A stretch of DNA of 64,000 nt, from NCBI RefSeq assembly GCF_029227915.1, contig NC_079884.1, positions 7,812,001 through 7,876,000 on the forward strand, written 5' to 3'. Shown here one piece after another: positions 1 through 12,100 of this stretch. The position numbers and the translations under genes are program-made. Source of the DNA: Hydractinia symbiolongicarpus. Lineage: Eukaryota; Cnidaria; Hydrozoa; Anthoathecata; Hydractiniidae. Every line of letters begins with the position of its first letter. Position 1 is the stretch's first letter. The notes beneath the pieces were generated by a model, which saw nothing but the letters and a program-made list of their open reading frames with translations, did no database searches and was not told the origin of the DNA.

Positions 1-3000
1 AACCTCTTTCAATTTCTTTAATTCATCTTGTTGTTGGTTGAACGAATTTCGAAGCTAGGCAGATAAAAAAAAGTAACAAATAACTCTACATCGCAAACAA
101 AAAATATCGTCTGTATTCATGTCAGAACCGCCATCTTATTTCAAACGGAAAGAATTATCCAAGCACATCTACTTACGTCATCATTAAGTTTAGTAGCCGA
201 TATTTTGTTCGGAGCAGGTTTACTGGTCCTGGTTTTGTCTACGGTGAATGTCTTCTCGGTTGGCACGAACCCATTTTCCAGCGAGATTAGAATTGGTTCA
301 GCGTTTTCACCGTCCAGCCATTGCTGGGCAGTTAAAGCAGGTTCATCGCCCGGGACAGAAGGATATATGTCCTCATGGAAACAATCCGACTGAAAAATTA
401 AAAAGATAGTAAAATCCGCGGACTTGGCGGTCGTTCATATTCCGGTCATCATATTTTTGCATGTCCTACACAGGCCTTAACACTATTTTGTGAGTTTTAT
501 GCATGAAGTAGCAATTTAGAACTTACTTTTCGTGGTACAACCATGGATACTGGTTCACACATGCTTTTTGATGTGAGTTTATAAAATCTAGCAATCTCAC
601 ACTTGCTTACATCCAATGCTCTTTGAGGCAATACACCAAAACCACGTTGAGGAGTAGTGCTACCATAAGCACTTAGAAAATGAATGAACGGACTTTCATC
701 ACTGACTTCAAAGTAACGAATATTGCAGTCACCCTGAACGAAGTAAAATAAATAGTACACATCAACCTCGTCCCCAGGGCTCTTCTCTCTTTTTGACAAT
801 TCTCGCCGTCCAAGATTGTCAGGAAGAAAAAAGAGTCCTGGGTATGCTGAGAAAGCAAAGTACGGATGATGTCAACCATACATTGTTTTCCTTTGATAGC
901 GTACAGCGATTTATATTTTGTGTGGTTGGTTTCACTAATTTCGAGAGATATACCCTGTCAGTTGTTTCCAGGAAGAAATGCAAAAGCGGTTCTAGAGAGC
1001 TTAAAGAGCTTAGAAATAAATATGGATAAAAAATTCATATGCCTTAGTGCAATAAAACATTATGAATTAGGCCATAAACCTCTTAATATTGCCAGACTGT
1101 TATTGGAAATGAAAAATTGAATGGTGTGAGATTATTACCTTGGCAGCAACATAAAGAATCTTCCTCGTATCATCAAACATTGCCAGCATGTTTCCAGAAC
1201 CTTGATCCAGTTCATTTTTAGTGATGGGAGTATCAAGAGAGTCCTTAATAATCAAAGTTATTAAATCAGCTACTCTCAACTTTACATTCAGCTAGCGCAA
1301 ACAGTAGAATTATAATACACAACCCCTATTTGTTTATTGTACCCCTATATTTTGTTCAAACAGATTTGTCTCTCTTAACATTTAGCTTGGATGATATTCT
1401 CTGGCAAAATTTTGAATGTTGAAATAGCGATTGATATATAACTTACCGTATTCCACAAGCATAATTCTCTCTCTGCACTTGTACTGCAGCCTACAGTCAG
1501 CAATCTGTTTTCATCTACGAAAAAAACTCGACAAGGTTTGCTGCCTTCATGAGCTTTGAATTCCTGAAATAATTCCAAATACCCTGTTAGCACAATGTGA
1601 GAGTATAAATAAGACAAGTGTAAAAACACTGTGATATATGCGACCAACCAACCTCGATCCCAGGACCTGTTGTCTCTTTTTGCATATCGGACGGCGAGAC
1701 GAACAACTTATCAATAAACCCAACGCCGATGGAAGACAAAAAGCCCTGGGAACGAGGTTGGCGTCCAATCTCACCAAAGCAAACCCATGATAAAAGAAAC
1801 ATTGCGACTACACTTACAAATAAAATCTTTTCCTCTCTTGGATCAATCACTCTAACATTCTTATCTTTACATGTCGTAGCAAGAAGAGTACCATTCGTGT
1901 TCCATGTTAAACAATTTATTGTGTCAGTGTGACCACGGATAACATGTTCTTTACTTCCTGTCTCAACGTTCCATATTATAACGTTGTTATCAAAACCTGC
2001 GCTGGCGAGTATGTTGTTAGCAACTGGATTCCATTGTATGCAACCAACCTTTTTACTGTGTCCAACCAAATCAATCACAGATTCTGACATATTGCTTGTT
2101 ACTCCGCTTTCTGGTATTCTCCAGATCTGAAATAAATTAAAGAAAACAGTTTACAAGAAATTTATCGTTAAAAAAGCTAAGAATATTAATGCTGGATTTC
2201 GTGGACTTGAGAAGGTATGTATGCTATATAATTAAATTAAAGAAGATTTCGAAAAAATTTTTTGGTTGTTGCTCCACGTTATTTATGTCCACGTCATTTG
2301 TTTATGCTAGCCATAAAAAAAGTAGGATTGAATTCTTTTTTTACATTTTGTTTTCAACATTGTCTTTTACTCTATCACCACCTTTTAAGAAGATTTTAAC
2401 GCTGAAGTTGTTAAATTATTATAAACTTTTCAGTACTGAGGCAGAGCGAAACATTTTTATACATATATATAAACATCCAACAAACAAACAAACAAACAAA
2501 CAAAAGTAGAAAAGTAACAAACAAACACGAGACTAGTGACACCAGTCATACCTTAATTCTCGCATCTTCTGCAGCAGAGGCGATAATATTTGTGTTGAAC
2601 GGGTTGAATTGAATATCCAATACTTTTCCTTTGTGGCCACTCACTTTCGGTATGTTAGTATCTCGGCGGCCAGTCTATGAAAAAATTTTTTGAAGTATAC
2701 ACCACATGAGGTCAATCAAACTGTGCCATTTAGACTTTATAAAAGACACTTGTGAATATCATTCCTGCTTTTTTGGTACGGGGTTAAAGCAGTATCGTCA
2801 GTACAGCTTCTTTCTCGCTTCAAAAAACGAAAACAGAGTATTGGGAACAAGATGAAGAGTTGACGCAGACAAAATACGTAATAAAAAGGAGCTGTTGCTA
2901 CTTTTAACTAAAAATTGCGAGAAAAGAGAGCGTGAACAAAGTATACATATATATATCGCATGCAACATCCAGAATGGTCGACGGTCTTGAGGTGTCACTT

Positions 3001-3619
3001 CGCTATTCAAATGTGACCCTCTCAATTTTTATTCAGACCTTCCCAGCTTTCTGCCGAGACATTCTTAAAATTTCTTAATCGAAAACAAAATAGGCTAGTC
3101 AAGTTAATAAACTTACTCCATACTCTACATAAAAGGAAAAAATATATTTTGACACTTGAATTTGATCACCTATTGACATTTTTTCATAAAACATTGTTTT
3201 GCGCAGGTAATATCGATTTTGGTTCCTTTAACTACCACAAATAATCACCCTTTTGCATCAGTAATACTTATGTCATAATTACAACAGGGCGCTAATGTAA
3301 TAAGGCGGGTGTTTTAAAAATACAATTTAACGCCTTAAACCAGCAAGACTGGACAATCAAAAAGCGTCTCCAAGCATTAATTGAATTTAAAAAGAAATAC
3401 AAGGCTTACGCTTTCCACTGGTAATACTGTAAACGTTCCTCCGCCCTGTCCTTCCAACACCACCGCTATATATTTCGAATTCACGGCACAATAATTCCCG
3501 CCATCCCAAGAATTTTTCGATATGTCGATACCATCGTAACAATCTCCTTTCTTGTACGGGTCACCGAAAACATGGCGATATTTTGACTCCCTAACGAATC
3601 GACGAGGCATTTTAGGCAT
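1..3619 (-). CDS. Coronin, type I-like actin-binding WD40 protein (3' end cut by window)
   Basis: Coronins bind F-actin and Arp2/3 and promote actin turnover at the cell cortex. Eight exons read right to left with GT/AG borders and matching phase: 3410-3619, 2552-2674, 1818-2126, 1447-1563, 1139-1243, 527-733, 177-389 and 1-54 (runs off the window). The N-terminus carries the family signature with RESKYRHVFGDPYKKGDCYD, then WD40 blades (SGHKGKVLDIQFNPF, VGHSKKVGCIQWNP, RGHTDTINCLTWN, CKDKNVRVIDPRE), then the coronin extension (RYFEVSDESPFIHFLSAYG, PQRGFGVLPQRALDVSKCEI, FYKL, MVVPRK). The last visible exon (NSFNQQQDELKKLKEV) starts the C-terminal trimerising coiled coil. The start is the first of two near methionines, MPKMPRR. 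Introns carry palindromic MITEs. Order and lengths fit coronin 1/2/6 rather than the tandem coronin 7. Exact paralogue is not assigned. Confidence 0.93.
762..848. mobile_element. Palindromic MITE of the CAACCTCG/CCCAGG family
   Basis: Starts with CAACCTCGTCCCCAGGGC and ends in a degraded reverse complement (GTCCTGGG), with a second inner palindrome around GACAATTCTCG/AAGATTGTC. It lies in a coronin intron. Other copies are at 1648-1761, 6449-6499, 6736-6830 and 48003-48645. Confidence 0.6.
1648..1761. mobile_element. Palindromic MITE of the CAACCTCG/CCCAGG family
   Basis: Both ends are clear: CCAACCTCGATCCCAGG on the left and CCTGGGAACGAGGTTGG on the right, about 17 bp of terminal inverted repeat over 114 bp. 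Lies in the coronin intron between exons 3 and 4. No coding capacity. Confidence 0.8.
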
Positions 3620-4082
3620 GCAGCCAATGTTTCACTTACAAAGTCAACAAAGGACGTTCTTTCGAGAGTAGAAAGATCAATCAACTGAGCATCGCCCTTC
3701 AAACCGCGTGAAAATCTTCTCTTAATCAAATCTTGAATCGACCATAAATATGCTTCTATTCAGTCACGTGACTTGTGTGAATCAACGCGCTGTATAACAA
3801 TATGAATCAGCCAATTATTTAGCGAATAACACCTCCTTAATTAATTTATGTACATTATGCGTAAGAAATGTTGTATTTGCGCATGCTTATTTTTGACGTA
3901 AATATTTTCGCATGCCTTATATGAGTAAAACAAAAAGTGCGGCAAACTAATTCCCAGTCTTACATGCTTTCCTAATCTAGAATAGAATTTTGAATAAATG
4001 ATAGCAAAGGGGACATAATTTTAACTTTTTACAAAGCAAAAAGCTTATAGTTTCTTTGCGTAAGTGTCTCACACTTACTCTT
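3620..4082. other. Upstream region of coronin
   Basis: AT-rich stretch upstream of the coronin start codon, expected to hold its 5' UTR and promoter. No TATA box, CpG cluster or known element could be assigned with confidence. Confidence 0.4.
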
Positions 4083-4331
4083 TCACTCTTCACAATAAGA
4101 CGAGGCACGAAGTTGTTTTTGTATAATAATATCGGGCAACGACAATGTGTGTTGTGATGTATTTGCAGCCTCGCACCAGGACTTTTCGTCCATTTCTGAT
4201 GTCTCTTTTGAAGAGAACACCTGTTTGTATTTGAGTTTCCTTGTAAGTAGTTTAGAAAAACTAGAAAACACAAAGTTTTTCAGCAAACCTTTCTTTTGTG
4301 GCGAATAAAATATACCTGAGAAGGCTGACAT
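4083..4331 (-). CDS. Small uncharacterised ORF (82 aa) or first exon
   Basis: An 82-codon reading frame starting MSAFSGIFYSPQKKGLLKNF, rich in Lys and Ser, with no membrane segment and no recognised domain. The only support beyond openness is that two CRE-like octamers, TTACGTCA (4364-4371) and TGACGTCA (4392-4399), lie 33-68 bp upstream of the start on its own strand, where promoter elements would be expected. It could equally be chance or a first coding exon. Function unknown. Confidence 0.25.
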   Translation of the reverse strand: MSAFSGIFYSPQKKGLLKNFVFSSFSKLLTRKLKYKQVFSSKETSEMDEKSWCEAANTSQHTLSLPDIIIQKQLRASSYCEE

Positions 4332-4363
4332 TTAGGTGTAAATTAAATACGATACACGATACA

Positions 4364-4399
4364 TTACGTCACTGTGAAAAAATGTTAAAAGTGACGTCA
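4364..4399. promoter_or_regulatory. Two CRE/ATF-like octamers
   Basis: TTACGTCA at 4364-4371 and the perfect palindrome TGACGTCA at 4392-4399 lie 28 bp apart. CREB/ATF bZIP factors bind such sites. They precede the small minus-strand ORF at 4083-4331 and are about 750 bp upstream of coronin. Regulatory use is inferred. Confidence 0.35.
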
Positions 4400-4881
4400 A
4401 ATGCTACTTCTAATTTATCAATAACCAACAACATTGCATCATATCAAGCTCACTTCATTTAAGTACAACCAATAACATAAAATGTCTGCTACGCCAAAAA
4501 ACAGTAAACAGAATGGGAAATATGATAAAACTTTGATTGGTGGAAATTCTGAAAGTCTTGGAAGAACCTTTCTCGGTATGGTTGTGTATTTTTCACGTTG
4601 ATGTTGTGTTATATATGTGGCAATCCTTGTCTTCGTATACCGTAAACGATCCATCAAGACACCCTCTCCGAAATAAGCCACGCCTCCTAAATATGTTTTT
4701 AAAATACCCATATCACTTGTGCAACCTTTCTCCCAGTCTTTTTTTGTCTCTTACTGGTGCTATTCTTACTGAAGTTTAAGTGGTTTTGTATCCTGTCGTG
4801 TGCGTAGAATTTGCTGATATAGCAATCATATTTGAGAAGGGCGAAAAATCTGCCATTGTCTGCACAATTTTGTGTAGGGCG

Positions 4882-5112
4882 CCGATTTAATATAGACGAG
4901 TGAATGTTACCATAGTTCCGAGTTAACACAAGCCATGTGAGGGGAAATGGGAAGATGGCGCACTGTGTGGGCCATTAGATGTAACAGGGAGTTGTCTGGC
5001 AGGATGCGGACACTAATTGGCTCTGCGTTTCTTGAAATGAGCATTAAATACTCTAGGACTCCCCATCAAACCATAGAATATTTGTGAGGCTGGCCATATA
5101 AAATATGTGTAG
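4882..5112 (+). mobile_element. 5'-truncated tRNA-derived SINE (family 1)
   Basis: Body matches the fuller copy at 32111-32463: GAGTGAATGTTACCATAG, AAGCCATGTGAGGG, GGGAAGATGGCRCACTGTG, GGGAGTTGTCT, ATGAGCATTAAATACTC and TTTGTGAGGCT occur in the same order and spacing. The tRNA-like head with A and B boxes is missing here, as expected of 5'-truncated retrocopies. Confidence 0.75.
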
Positions 5113-5408
5113 CTATAAGAGGGTAAAATGAGAATGATTGTTGTTTTTGTAAACTTTGTATAGGTTTACACAAAGCTGACACTGCAACTATTGACGCACT
5201 TGTTGAAAGGTTGACGAACAATCCGTACAAAGCACCCGATGCAAATCGTACGGGAGCTAACAAAGAGATGGGAATATTTAACAGCTTTGCTTGTAAAGGA
5301 TGGTGAAAAAAGATGGAAAAAGTGGTTATAGATTTTGTCGCGATTAATTTTTTGCCTCGGCTTTTAATTAACTGACCATCGGGACTATCATAGCATAAAT
5401 AAAGGACG

Positions 5409-6094
5409 GGTTCCATACAGCTGCATTCTGCGCCCTGTCGTAAAATGCACTGCGACTTTTATCGCATATACCGAACCATTTCCATTCAGCGATTTTTGCT
5501 CGCGTGTTTTTTGCAAAACATGGCTACTGTAAACAGATGATATTTATTGCTGCAAAATCTGAGATTAGTCTTAGCATTATTTTTATGGTGCAGAAATAAA
5601 CAACGTCGTAAAAAATACGTAAGAAAGACATATGGATGAGACGACTTTTCATAGAAAGAAGAATATAGAGCCTACACAACCTTTTGGTTAAGGATTAAAT
5701 GTTGTCAAATCACGAGTTTTTTTTTACGTGCCTCGTGCATTCATTGGTGTTATTTTGTTCTTCATCTTCTTCACTTGATTGATATTTATTCTGATTCTCT
5801 ACATTCATTTGGCGTTGATAAAAATTTAACACAGAAGCGAGATCTTTACGTTGTTGCTAGCCATCTTGAAATGATCTAATTAAAAATTATTTCGTAATTC
5901 ATGTAGATTTCTACGTTTCGATCGGCTGTTAAGTTGAAGCGCAAAATGTAGCTCGCAAAAAGTAGAACCTGTTCAACTTTTTTTATGCATGCTAAAGCCC
6001 GAGATAAGCGGCATTATTCTGATAATGCGCATGCGTAGATCAAAAGCCACGGCGCGTTTTACGACTGGGCGCAAAATGCAGTTGTATGGAAACC
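5409..6094. mobile_element. MITE with about 35-bp terminal inverted repeats
   Basis: The left end GTTCCATACAGCTGCATTCT (5410 on, continuing through GCGCCCTGTCGTAAAA) is mirrored at the right end by CGTTTTACGACTGGGCGCAA followed by ATGCAGTTGTATGGAAACC (to 6094). That gives about 35 bp of imperfect TIR around 686 bp of AT-rich, non-coding DNA. No transposase ORF. Confidence 0.7.
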
Positions 6095-6448
6095 GGCCTT
6101 AAAGAACCAATAAATTTATTTCCCAGTTAACCTTTAGATCGAACTCAGCTTTCTGAGCCAGTTCTTCATCAGCTAATTACATTTTTTCCGTCAAGCCAAT
6201 TTTTTTTAGTATGTCAAACTAAATCAAAAATCTAATCATGGATTCCTAAAGTCAGCCCAAGACACATTTCCTGGTTTCAGTAAAAGTAAAGATGATCATG
6301 ATATTCTATTGGAAAATGTTAAGAACAAACATCCGATGGTCTGAAAGTTATAAGACAGAAATCCATTCAATTGTTATGACGGAGATAAAAAAAAACATAC
6401 AAAGTCATTTGTGTGGTTTTACTAAAGACGTTGTTTTGCAACCTCCTT

Positions 6449-6499
6449 CCAACCTCGATCCCAGGGCCTGTAACGCTACAAGCCCTGGGTTCGAGGTTG
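6449..6499. mobile_element. Minimal MITE hairpin of the CAACCTCG/CCCAGG family
   Basis: Almost only the two arms remain: CCAACCTCGATCCCAGGGC, about 14 bp of spacer, then GCCCTGGGTTCGAGGTTG. As RNA or single-stranded DNA it would form one hairpin. Confidence 0.75.
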
Positions 6500-6735
6500 A
6501 TCTTCTTTATCCCCTGATATGATCGATACTGGGACCTTTTAGGCGGCCTGCAAATGAAGTTTATTTTTAAGTCGATATGAAAATTTCACTTTTCGTCTCT
6601 TATCTAGTCTTTGTAAGTGTTTACAAGATTATGGGCGAGATGAAACTCATTTTAGTTAAATAAACATGATTTGTTTGCCATTGTAAGTAAAACAAAATTC
6701 GTTTAGAACATATTATATTCGACTTAAATACGAAG

Positions 6736-6830
6736 CCAACCTCGTCCCCATGTTTCTTTTTGCTTTTTTGATATGAGAGATGACGTCTTCTCTCGTATCA
6801 AAAAGACAAAAAACCCTGGGGCGAGGGAGG
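6736..6830. mobile_element. Palindromic MITE of the CAACCTCG/CCCAGG family
   Basis: CCAACCTCGTCCCCATG at the left and CCCTGGGGCGAGGGAGG at the right enclose an inner palindrome (CTTTTTGATATGAGAGA against TCTCTCGTATCAAAAAG). About 95 bp, non-coding. Confidence 0.7.
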
Positions 6831-7429
6831 TACGAAGTTTTTCGTAGCATATGTATTACTGTATTATTACTGTATTACGATAATATACACTAAAAGTTGA
6901 AAACGTGTCCCAAAAGACGTAAAATCTAATTCAATACAAAGAGACACAAAAAGTTTTTTTCATAAATTATGTGACTCCGTTATGATACAACAATAACCCT
7001 GTAGAATCAACCAGTTCATTCAGAATTGGTTGATTCTAAGGATCTAATATAAAATGCTTCAAGTATCTTTCGCTTAAAGCAATTAATAGGAGCGCTATCT
7101 AATACTTTCCAAACGAAGGAGTGTCTATCATTATTTAAGATTAATTGGGTGTTCACCTACGTTTTCAACCTTGCTTTTCAAGGTGGCTACTTTTTTTCAG
7201 CAATAAAGTTACACACTTTCGTGATGTTAAAATGCATCACGTTTTTGAAAATACCTTAACTTAGCAAAATAGGCATTATCCATTTACCAATGGTAACAAC
7301 CCACACAAAGCTAATTTCGTTTATAAAAAGAAACACATACATACATCTAGTGAATTGATTTCGTAACCTAGCAACCTTCCAATCTTTTGATATTTTAGTT
7401 AATGGCTTTTTAGTAGCAAATACATTTCA
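6831..7429. other. AT-rich intergenic DNA, nothing recognised
   Basis: Contains only a short inverted repeat around AATCAACC/GGTTGATT (about 7006-7036). No ORF, RNA gene or element identified. Confidence 0.4.
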
Positions 7430-7789
7430 GGAAAGGTTCAAGCTGACGCTAGCATTTGTTTGTACATGACAAAAAAAGATGACAACATGCAGAAAGAATG
7501 TATGAATAGTAAGATGGAGAATGTTTACCTCGAATGTTGTGAAATGGAGAAAAGAAGTAGCTGGTACAGCTCGCTTCGAAAATTAAAACTCCCATTTAAA
7601 AGGACGAAAGGAACAAGTTCTATTACAACGAACTTGTCGAAACCAGCAACGCACGACGCAGAAACTGCCGATACCGGCTCTCATATTTACGAAGAGATCA
7701 GTGATATTCAGAGGAAATTGAAATCTTCTTCGCGTGTTACGTGCACCAATCTACCTGTGATAAGTATTAAGGTTACTTCGTCATCATAA
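7430..7789 (+). CDS. Uncharacterised small protein or terminal exon with a YEEI motif
   Basis: From the ATG at 7460 the frame encodes 109 residues (MYMTKKDDNMQKECMNSKME...) ending IKVTSSS. The frame is also open back to a possible splice acceptor (ACATTTCAG) just before 7431, so this may be the last exon of a spliced gene, although no upstream exon was found. The protein is Lys/Ser/Thr-rich, has no signal peptide or membrane helix, and near its end carries HIYEEISD. This is a perfect YEEI, the preferred target of Src-family SH2 domains when phosphorylated, and a second tyrosine sits in VYLECCEM. A cytoplasmic tail or adaptor is possible; no family is recognised. Confidence 0.4.
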   Translation, partial: GKVQADASICLYMTKKDDNMQKECMNSKMENVYLECCEMEKRSSWYSSLRKLKLPFKRTKGTSSITTNLSKPATHDAETADTGSHIYEEISDIQRKLKSSSRVTCTNLPVISIKVTSSS

Positions 7790-7799
7790 AAGTACAAAC

Positions 7800-8367
7800 G
7801 TTTAAAGAATGGAGTAACCCAATCATGTGTTTTTACCGATAATATGGTAGCAAATCGATGTGAACAGAAAATGGGCAGAAAACGTTCTAAACCTTTGAGC
7901 AAACTCAGCATCTGTAAAATTAAGATTTATTTTTTTTACGACTTGTAAATTTGTAAATACACATTTTTTCTTGTAAAACATCAAATTACGGATTTACTTG
8001 GAAAATCACCTGAATGCCTGTTTCCTATTTCTCCAAAAGTCAAACAATGTCTTTAATTCGAACCAGACCCTGAAGTGAGAAACATTAATAAAAGTCGAAG
8101 CCAATAATAATCGTTCATTTTTTTTATCGATACGGAAGTGATCTTATTCTGATATATTTACACGACGTCACGCTCAAAATAATTGACGGCTAGACAATTT
8201 GTTTCTTACTTGTAACATTGTTAAAAGCTACTCAAGAATCTTGCTGAATTTCATGATGGATAGCTTTACATTTTTGGAAATTTTCAAAATCAAGTTAATT
8301 ACTTTTACAGAATAATCTTCACAAGTAAAGTAATATTTCGAATAATCAGTTCGTTTTGTGACATTTT
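7800..8367. other. AT-rich intergenic DNA
   Basis: Follows the small ORF. AATAAA-like stretches may serve as its 3' end. No gene recognised. Confidence 0.35.
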
Positions 8368-8555
8368 AGTGTCTATCCGCCATATCTATCCGCCACGTGT
8401 ATTTACCACATCCATCCGCCACGTCTGTTCGCCAAAATTGGCTGTCACGTCCATCTGCAACGTCTACCGTCACGTCCATCTGTCACGTCTACCCGCCACG
8501 TCTATCTGTCACGTCTACCTGCTACGTCTATATGTCACGTCTGGGTAGACGTCTC
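8368..8555. repeat. Degenerate minisatellite, unit about 13-14 bp (CACGTCTAYCYGC)
   Basis: Roughly a dozen diverged tandem units of the form (C/T)ACGTC(T/C)AYCYGY. Each unit carries an ACGTC or CACGTC core, and the array ends in a short inverted pair (CACGTCTGGGTAGACGTC). Non-coding. Confidence 0.75.
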
Positions 8556-9135
8556 TCACGCACGAAGAATACTTAATCATGATTCGTAACTTTCAAAAAA
8601 AATAAAAATTTTTAGAAAAATCATTTGGTAGGGTTACTGACATTTGTCAAATTTAATGTTCTCTTAATAATTTGTGTTCAATAGATCAAAATGATCAATT
8701 TCCATTTCTCTCAATTTCTATCCTGTCTATGTCCACGGGCCCTTTAATCAACCATTACTATGAGCATAAAGACTCCACGTTACGATAATTCTATGCTGTC
8801 AACAAAGCTTTACATGTCAAAATTTTGACTTACTTAGTTCCGTTGTCACTTCGATTGATCTACCATATGCAAAAAGTGTCTGAAAAGAGTAACAATTTTT
8901 ACGAAGTGCAAAAAGAAAATATATATTTTATTTATATTTTGTAATTATGGAGCTTTGTAATAGCCTGTTTACCATAGTTGCTTGGTTACTTGTAAGCTTT
9001 TGCTTCTGTTGAATACTGTCCATTGCAAAACTTTACAAGTCCTGGGAACGATGTTGGCGCGAAGACGAAAACAACTATGCACCTACATCGAAACAATTTC
9101 ACCACGATTGAAAATGAGAAATAAAACAATTAAAT

Positions 9136-12100
9136 ATGGCTTCTTACCAAGACAAACGTTGGATGCGCATTTACCGCATATTTTTTATTTACTTCGTTTT
9201 TAACGTTAATCCTCTTGGGCATGCGGCCACACATTGGTTTTTGGAAAATGGAAAAATTACATACGAGGTAGAACTTTTATGTAGCTACTTGGCAGCTGAA
9301 TTATTTAAAAATTATAGCAAATCGGTGGAAAACAAATCCAACAAGGAAAAACCTGAAATGAGAGATGCCACAGCATTATCTCTCATATTACGGATTCTAT
9401 CACATCATATTAATATAATGATCTTTTGTTACTTTTGATATTTTTCATTCTGTTAATTTGATATATTTTATACTGTGCCATAATGTGTCTCAAAGTTTCA
9501 TGGATGTGTTCTGCCCAATCTTTTGGAACGTGCCCTGTCTTAAGACTGGCCAGGCCAGTCTTCGGACAGTGACAAATGGGTAGCCAGTCTTAAGACTGGA
9601 CTGCCCAATCTATAGACATAGACCTTTTTGAATGTTTACATTTTCCGCGATAAGCCCTTTCGGCTTTAACAATTGCGTGGCAGGCAAAAAGATGCAGGCG
9701 CTAAGTGAATTGAGGTCCATTTTAGTCTGTTTCTTCGCTCGAAGGTATCATTACGACTTTATATGATTATATGTCAATCAGAAGTTATCTATTTACACTT
9801 GATAATAGTTTAAAGCCTCGAAAATATTTCCGCAGAAAGAAATGGACTAAAAACTACCTTTCTTCAGCAAGCTTCCGCATCTTTCTGCCTGCCACGCACT
9901 GGTTAGAGCCAGAAGGGCTTACCGCGAAAAATGTAAACATTCAAAAAGGTCTATTACATGTTCAATCTGAAAACAATTGGGGAAAACAAAGAGCACAGTG
10001 ACAATTTTAGACTGTATATACCTCTTAAAAGGAACTTTAAATTTAAACTTTTCTTGACACTGAGTTTAACACTGAGTTTGATTGGGACGAGGATAATTTG
10101 TCTGATGATGATGTTGTAGAAGGGCCAGCCATGCAGATCAAGACAGAATGGGTAGTGGAGGCTATTAGGAAAATGAAGATTGGCAAGGCTGCAGGAGTAT
10201 CAGGTATTGTTGCAGAGATGGTAAAAGCATCTGGATATATTGGAGTTGAGCTTATTACAAGTCTTGCTAACCAGATTATAAAGGATGGTGCTATTCCGAG
10301 TGAGTGGCAGTCGAGTGTAATAGTGAATTGTTTCAAGGGCAAGGGTGATGCATTAGAAAGGGGTAACTATAGAGGTTTGAAGTTGGTTGATCAAGTAATG
10401 AAAGTTATTGAAAGAGTGATTGATAAGTTACTTAGAGAAAGAATTGATATAGATAAGATGCAATTTGGTTTTGTTCCAGGGCGTGGCACTACAGATGCAA
10501 TATTTTTACTCAGACAGCTTCAGGAAAAGTATTTAGGAAAAAGAAAGAATCTCTATTTTGCCTTTGTAGATTTAGAGAAAGCTTTTGATAGAGTGCCACG
10601 TAAAGTTATTTGGTGGGCTATGAGAAAATTAGGTGTGGATGAGTGGCTAGTTACGATGGTTCAGTCTATGTACAGCAATGCTAGAAGTCGTGTCAGGATT
10701 AACGATTCACTTAGTGATGAATTTAGTGTAAATGTTGGTGTACATCAGGGTTCTGTACTTAGTCCTTTGTTGTTTATTCTAGTCTTAGAAGCGCTGTCGA
10801 TGGAGTTCAGAACAGGTTGCCCATGGGAGTTATTGTATGCAGATGATTTGGTTCTCATAGCAGAGTCGATGGAAGAATTAGTTGAAAAGTTTGAGAAGTG
10901 GAAGAAAGGACTAGAAGAGAAAGGGCTGAAGGTAAACACAGCAAAGTCTAAAGTCATGATAAGTAGCATTGCAGCCAAGTGTGACCCTGTAGTTGGAAAG
11001 TGGCCTTGTGGAGTTTGCAGGAAAGGGGTTGGTAGTAACTCAATTTTTTGTCAGACTTGCAAGCATTGGGTACATAAGAAGTGCAGTAGTATTAGTGGAA
11101 GGTTAAGAGCTGGCATACAGTTTGTATGCAAGCGTTGCAAAGGTGAGATTATAGAGAATGAAGTATTTCCAGCTTTAATGATGTACAACAGTGGCTCGTT
11201 AGAGATAGTTAAGAACTTCTGTTACTTAGGTGATATGTTGGGCAGTGAAGGGGGTGTTGGAAGAAGTGTTACTTGCAGGATAGGTTCTGCTTGGAAAAAG
11301 TTTAGAGAGTTACTTCCTTTATTGACTAGCAGAGTCCTGTCAATTGAGGTAAAAGGTAGGTTGTATGAGGCCTGTGTAAGAAGTGTTATGTTGTACGGTA
11401 GTGAGACATGGGCAGTGAAGCAGGAAGATCTTGACCGTTTAGAAAGGAATGATATGAGAATGGTTAGGTGGATGTGTAATGCCAGTCTGAGAGACAGAAA
11501 GAGTTCAGATGAGCTAAGAAGCAGGCTAAGTCTCTGTAGAATTAAAGATGTTATCCAGATAAGAAGATTAAATTGGCTGGGGCACTTGGAAAGAATGGAG
11601 GAGGATAATTGGGTAAGAAAGTGTAGAGACTTGATAGTTTCTGGGGCAAAGCCCAGAGGCAGACCGAGAAAGACTTGGCAGGAGGTTATAAGGACAAACT
11701 TGATAGAGAGGAAGTTTAGTTTAGATCTAACACAGTCTAGATCAGATTGGAAGAGGGTCATTAATATACCCCGTCCAACCCATGCTAGCATGGAAAACGG
11801 ACGTTAAGCCGAGAATGATGATGATGATGATGATGGCAAATCAAAATGCGAAAAAATTATATATACCATTTATATAAATATGTGTATAAAAAAAATTGAA
11901 ACTATTCAACCATTTAGCTGACTATCGCTAGCTAGCTAGCTAGCTTAACTTATCATTCAAAATGACGTTAACAGCTAACGATTTATCTGATTCTTTATAC
12001 ATAAACCTTTTTTTAAAAAAAAATTGGTTACTATACAAGCTTTATATAAACGCCAAATGTATAATACGTGCTAGCTATAGCTAGCTAGCTAGCTAGCTAT

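Noticed and set aside
11222-11791. 189-codon minus-strand frame
   Set aside because: Antisense shadow of the intact reverse transcriptase frame.
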